From CAZTLI01 sp964614375 (GTDB lineage: Bacteria; Chloroflexota; Anaerolineae; Aggregatilineales; Phototrophicaceae): a stretch of 9,486 bases of DNA. Positions 7,392-9,486 of this stretch are shown here, in pieces. Location of the stretch: NCBI GenBank assembly GCA_964614375.1, contig CAZTLI010000193.1, positions 1-9,486 on the forward strand. The letters are read 5' to 3'. The notes under the pieces are model-generated. The model was not told where the DNA came from. It was given only the letters and a program-made list of their open reading frames with translations, and searched no databases. The first letter of the stretch is position 1, and the number at the start of each line of letters is the position of its first letter. Both the position numbers and the translations under genes were made by a program.

Positions 7392-8080
7392 CGGGGAAAG
7401 TGTGCTCGTAAGTCAGCAATATAGGTGTCGAAATCTTCTCTGGCGAGTTCACCACCGTGCATCCAGCGCGCAGTCTCGGCAATATGAAGTCGCCGTTGTT
7501 CACCCGCAAGACGCATGTCTTTGCCGTCTTTGTCTTGCGCGTCTTTTTTGCTCGTAAGGGCCGTATATTGACCGTTGTTTGCCATTGCCTTAAACTCGTC
7601 TGGCGAGATGAAGGTATACATCGCGATATAGGTGTCTTCTTGTTCCAGCGCACACGCAATCATATACCAGCCTTTTGGCACTCGTGCTCGTTTCTTGACT
7701 ATGAACCGCCACATCAAAACATTGACCTGTTGTGCAGCATCAACAGCAAATTCAATCCGATTATTTTTCTTGATCGCAACTTGTGCAGGCGTAATATGGA
7801 GGACGCGACCACTTTTCCAACGAGTACGCAGCGTCCGTTCTAGCAGCCAGGCAACGCCATAGGCTATGATCAGGCCACCGAACACCCCAATGAAATTGAT
7901 ACCACTTTCTGCTGTCCATACGACATTGATTACTATATAGGCGATTGGAATTGTTACCAAAAATGCCAGACCCACAACAACGCGCAACGCAGTGTGATCC
8001 GCATCTAATGGTAATTCGCGTTCAAATTGTTCCAATGCGTGTTTTTCTAGTTTGTGCTCATCCTGTATGACAGTATCCAT
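7370..8080 (-). CDS. Two-TM membrane protein with possible PH-like domain, unknown function
   Basis: Residues 1-30 are charged. Two hydrophobic segments follow at about 32-55 (LRVVVGLAFLVTIPIAYIV) and 60-80 (GINFIGVFGGLIIAYGVAW), giving a hairpin with both ends probably cytoplasmic, since RTLRTRWK follows the second. Residues about 90-165 (GRVLHITPAQVAIKKNNRIEF, then VNVLMWRF, then PKGWYMIACALEQEDTYIAMYTF) form alternating beta strands resembling bacterial PH-like domains attached to membrane hairpins; this is a tentative fold guess. A Lys/Asp-rich linker (177-190) and a helical tail end the protein. The ATG at 8080 has no strong ribosome site, and an 8-base inverted repeat lies directly upstream. 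Its 3' end overlaps the secreted protein's start by 22 bases, so the two are probably made together. I do not recognise a named family. Confidence 0.8.
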   Translation of the reverse strand: MDTVIQDEHKLEKHALEQFERELPLDADHTALRVVVGLAFLVTIPIAYIVINVVWTAESGINFIGVFGGLIIAYGVAWLLERTLRTRWKSGRVLHITPAQVAIKKNNRIEFAVDAAQQVNVLMWRFIVKKRARVPKGWYMIACALEQEDTYIAMYTFISPDEFKAMANNGQYTALTSKKDAQDKDGKDMRLAGEQRRLHIAETARWMHGGELAREDFDTYIADLRAHFPRWMPALN

Positions 8081-8081
8081 T

Positions 8082-8123
8082 ATGTAACTGCTTTCGACCT
8101 ACTCGCTACCAGTAAAGTTACAT
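8082..8123 (-). promoter_or_regulatory. 8-base inverted repeat just upstream of the membrane protein start
   Basis: ATGTAACT (8082-8089) and AGTTACAT (8116-8123) are perfect inverted copies separated by 26 bases. The inner arm ends one base before the ATG at 8080-8078. It fills the 51-base gap between the methyltransferase stop and this gene. It could be a dyad operator or an mRNA hairpin hiding the start region. No regulator is identified, and a chance occurrence is possible. Confidence 0.35.
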
Positions 8124-8131
8124 TAAAGAGG

Positions 8132-8887
8132 TTATCGCTTCTCGGCGACAAAAATAACCCTGTGCGTACCCATTTTGTTGGGTTCATAGCGTTGTAACGA
8201 TTGATTCAAAACCGCTTTGACATCAAAGTTGCAGCGTTTTAATAGACCCGCAATCGCTTGAACCGGGTAGGCGCGTAAGACCCGGAGCGCATCGGCTCGT
8301 ATCCAATTTGTATCGGTACGCTGGAAAATGGTGTAATGCCGTGTATGAATTTGTCGATCAAAGTCGTAACTGTTATCGCAGATAACGGTCAAATCCTCAC
8401 TATCGTAAGTGATGCTATTTTCGTCTGCGCTGCGCTGCGAGAGTCCTTCGATAGTATATAAGTCAAATATGAGCATTTTTTCGTCTGCCAGGACTTTGTG
8501 TATGTTGTTAAAGGTGACTTCTAAATCCCGCAGTCCCTCGAGTTCGTTCATCACGCCCAGTGAGATCACCAGGTGTACCGGATCAATGACGCCTGTGAGC
8601 GCACGTATATCCTGTTCGACCCACATGCTGTTGATGCCGGTTTGTTCCAACGCGGCGCGTGCGACCAGTATCATTTCGGGCGCATTATCGACACCCGCAA
8701 CCATATAGCCATGTTCAGCAAACCAGCGCAAACTCGCCCCGGTGCCACACCCTAAATCAAGAATACGACGACCTAGCCAACCATTTTGTTGGGCATAATT
8801 TAATAAACTCGGTGTGACTGAACGGGCAAAGTCTGAAAATCCTAAACGGTCATAGATGGGCGCTAGGACGCCGTAATCACCGGGCAT
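8132..8887 (-). CDS. Class I SAM-dependent methyltransferase
   Basis: Predicted to transfer a methyl group from S-adenosylmethionine to an unknown substrate. With the ATG at 8887 the protein has 251 residues: an entry helix region YGVLAPIYDRLGFSDFARSV, motif I ILDLGCGTG at 42-50, an acidic end of strand two at Asp67 (VAGVDNAPEM), VEQDIRAL with Asp93, and the motif IV/V region HLVISLGVMNEL at 105-116. The C-terminal half carries a beta insertion (ITYDSEDLTVICDNSYDFDR) of the type seen in small-molecule methyltransferases. The ATG at 8887 has AGGAG at 8897-8901, nine bases away. A longer frame up to 9133 exists but its start is Cys- and His-rich, unlike a protein, and would cross an intrinsic terminator at 9054-9085. 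It is first of four same-strand genes; its stop is 51 bases before the membrane protein. Confidence 0.88.
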   Translation of the reverse strand: MPGDYGVLAPIYDRLGFSDFARSVTPSLLNYAQQNGWLGRRILDLGCGTGASLRWFAEHGYMVAGVDNAPEMILVARAALEQTGINSMWVEQDIRALTGVIDPVHLVISLGVMNELEGLRDLEVTFNNIHKVLADEKMLIFDLYTIEGLSQRSADENSITYDSEDLTVICDNSYDFDRQIHTRHYTIFQRTDTNWIRADALRVLRAYPVQAIAGLLKRCNFDVKAVLNQSLQRYEPNKMGTHRVIFVAEKR

Positions 8888-8949
8888 GAGCAAATTCTCC
8901 TGATCGTAAAGCCACCGATGTTTAGCGCGCGCACGGGCAAATCCCGGTT

Positions 8950-9027
8950 GGCTAGGATAACCCTTTAGCAATTGTCGATAGGGTAACACAAACTCCGTCA
9001 ATGGGCTAGATACCTGTTTAGTCGATA
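8950..9027. repeat. Imperfect direct repeat, 31 and 24 bases
   Basis: On the + strand, 8950-8980 and 9004-9027 share the ordered blocks GGCTAG, ATA, CC, TTTAG and GTCGATA. The first copy has extra bases, mainly CAATT between TTTAG and GTCGATA. The copies are 23 bases apart, upstream of the methyltransferase, so they may be paired regulator sites or a decayed tandem duplication. Alignment was by eye with gaps. Confidence 0.4.
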
Positions 9028-9053
9028 AGGCACAGCATTGACAGAAAAGCAAA

Positions 9054-9085
9054 TGAAACAAAACAAAAGCGCGCTTCTGCACGCT
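9054..9085 (-). terminator. Intrinsic terminator downstream of the response regulator
   Basis: Read on the minus strand, AGCGTGC (9085-9079) pairs with GCGCGCT (9074-9068), seven pairs with one G-U, around the tetraloop AGAA, then runs into TTTTGTTTTGTTTC (9067-9054). This is a good rho-independent terminator. It sits 117 bases after the response regulator stop and inside the overlong reading of the methyltransferase frame. Confidence 0.8.
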
Positions 9086-9124
9086 AATGAGAAATAGATG
9101 ATGGCAGGTGTTTATGACACAATA

Positions 9125-9163
9125 CAGCACCACAATTCACGCTTCACTGCGGTGTTGTGGCTG
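9125..9163 (-). ncRNA. Bulged 39-base stem-loop in the response regulator 3' region
   Basis: CAG/CTG (9125-9127 with 9161-9163), CCACAA/TTGTGG (9130-9135 with 9155-9160), CAC/GTG (9138-9140 with 9152-9154) and GC/GC (9141-9142 with 9149-9150) can stack, with small bulges CA, TT and G, around a six-base loop. That is 14 pairs. No T tract follows on either strand, so it is not a terminator by itself. It could protect the 3' end of the mRNA. It does not match an RNA family known to me. Confidence 0.35.
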
Positions 9164-9202
9164 ACGGGCTGAACGGGTCTGGGCGCTATTGGCTTGTCGG
9201 CG

Positions 9203-9486
9203 TCACGTCCGATTGGTTGGCATCCAGTAACCTTGTCCGGGCATGGTCACGATATACGTTGGACGACGCGGGTTTTCCTCGATTTTCTGGCGCAGACGCG
9301 AAATGTTCACCCGCAATACCGAAAAATCGCCCTTATAATGATCGCCCCATACCGCCCGTAACAGGTCATCGTGCGTGACGACTTCACCAGCATTCCGCAT
9401 CAACGCGACCAGAATGCCATACTCATTGGGCGTCAGATGCAGCCGTTTGCCGCGTATCATGGCCTGTCGCCGGGGCATGTCCAGTT
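9203..9486 (-). CDS. OmpR/PhoB-type response regulator, C-terminal part, cut by window edge
   Basis: This is the DNA-binding winged-helix domain of a two-component response regulator. The frame is open to the right edge, and the two codons before the first ATG (9478) encode Leu-Asp, so the receiver domain should lie outside. Counting from 9478: the entry strand GKRLHLTPNEYGIL (10-23), the transactivation and recognition-helix region VVTHDDLLRAVWGDHY (33-48) and VLRVNISRLRQKIE (54-67), and the wing NPRRPTYIVTMPGQGYWM (69-86). The pattern is close to KdpE-like regulators. The ending is complete (TGA at 9203-9205). Transcription of this gene probably stops at 9054-9085. No partner kinase lies next to it in the window; the kinase at the left end is about 7.6 kb away and transcribed the other way, so pairing cannot be claimed. 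Confidence 0.92.
   Translation of the reverse strand, partial: LDMPRRQAMIRGKRLHLTPNEYGILVALMRNAGEVVTHDDLLRAVWGDHYKGDFSVLRVNISRLRQKIEENPRRPTYIVTMPGQGYWMPTNRT

Larger units (their letters stand above)
8888..9202 (-). other. 315-base non-coding region between response regulator and methyltransferase
   Basis: Reading on the minus strand from the response regulator stop: a bulged stem-loop (9125-9163), an intrinsic terminator (9054-9085), a 7-base inverted repeat (8997-9003 with 9036-9042), an imperfect direct repeat (9004-9027 and 8950-8980), a small CGGG/CCCG hairpin (8934-8946), and the methyltransferase ribosome site (8897-8901). A weak promoter reading is TTGACG (8996-9001) with TATCGA (8975-8980), spacer 15; only the -35 half is good. 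A promoter for the downstream genes must lie here if the terminator works. Confidence 0.6.

Noticed and set aside
7457..7862. Two + strand open frames opposite the membrane protein gene
   Set aside because: They are antisense to a better supported gene, and their translations (many Cys, Phe and Arg) do not look like real proteins.
8933..8948. ACGGGCAAATCCCGGT resembling a tRNA T-arm
   Set aside because: The loop has five bases instead of seven, lacks TTC, and no acceptor, D or anticodon arms surround it.
8950..9027. Direct repeat as a minimal CRISPR array
   Set aside because: Only two copies, unequal in length and imperfect, without cas genes.
3..9486. Kinase at the left end and response regulator at the right end as a cognate two-component pair
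   Set aside because: They are about 7.6 kb apart on opposite strands, and both are cut by the window edges; true partners may lie outside.

Overview
The window looks like a piece of a draft or metagenome-derived bacterial scaffold, most likely Chloroflexota (Anaerolineae-like). That placement is an inference from protein style: a GAF-PAS histidine kinase with a QRDFLLEISR-type entry, a long CpXC protein, secreted proteins with Thr/Pro-rich linkers, a PPC plus LamG-like exoprotein, and a nucleotidyltransferase-like protein with a KGHFNDYGHPALRRY tail. No rRNA, tRNA, mobile element or CRISPR array was found.

Left half, + strand: a soluble GAF-PAS-HisKA-HATPase sensor kinase cut by the left edge; a CpXC zinc-ribbon protein with a long helical C-terminal part; then a weak terminator, a good sigma70-like promoter (3069-3096), and a secreted protein whose C-terminal half resembles a clan GH-A glycoside hydrolase. 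This third gene is interrupted by 100 N. The 55 bases before the N block are repeated exactly after it. Deleting the N run and one copy restores a single open frame of 485 codons, so the break is almost certainly an assembly artefact. A strong hairpin terminator (4774-4804) separates this half from the convergent right half.

Right half, - strand, in transcription order: the DNA-binding C-terminus of an OmpR/PhoB-type response regulator cut by the right edge; a 315-base non-coding stretch with a bulged stem-loop, an intrinsic terminator, a 7-base inverted repeat and an imperfect direct repeat; then four genes likely read as a unit: a SAM-dependent methyltransferase (start corrected to 8887), a two-TM membrane protein of unknown function, a secreted PPC/LamG-like protein overlapping it by 22 bases, and a nucleotidyltransferase-fold protein with a TTG start and a strong Shine-Dalgarno site.

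The main theme is envelope and extracellular function (secreted hydrolase-like protein, secreted beta-sandwich protein, membrane protein) flanked by signal-transduction parts. I see no defence system, secondary-metabolite cluster or other recognised system. The best candidates for something undescribed are the four-gene minus-strand set, the unassigned N-terminal domain of the secreted hydrolase, and the structured 8888-9202 region.
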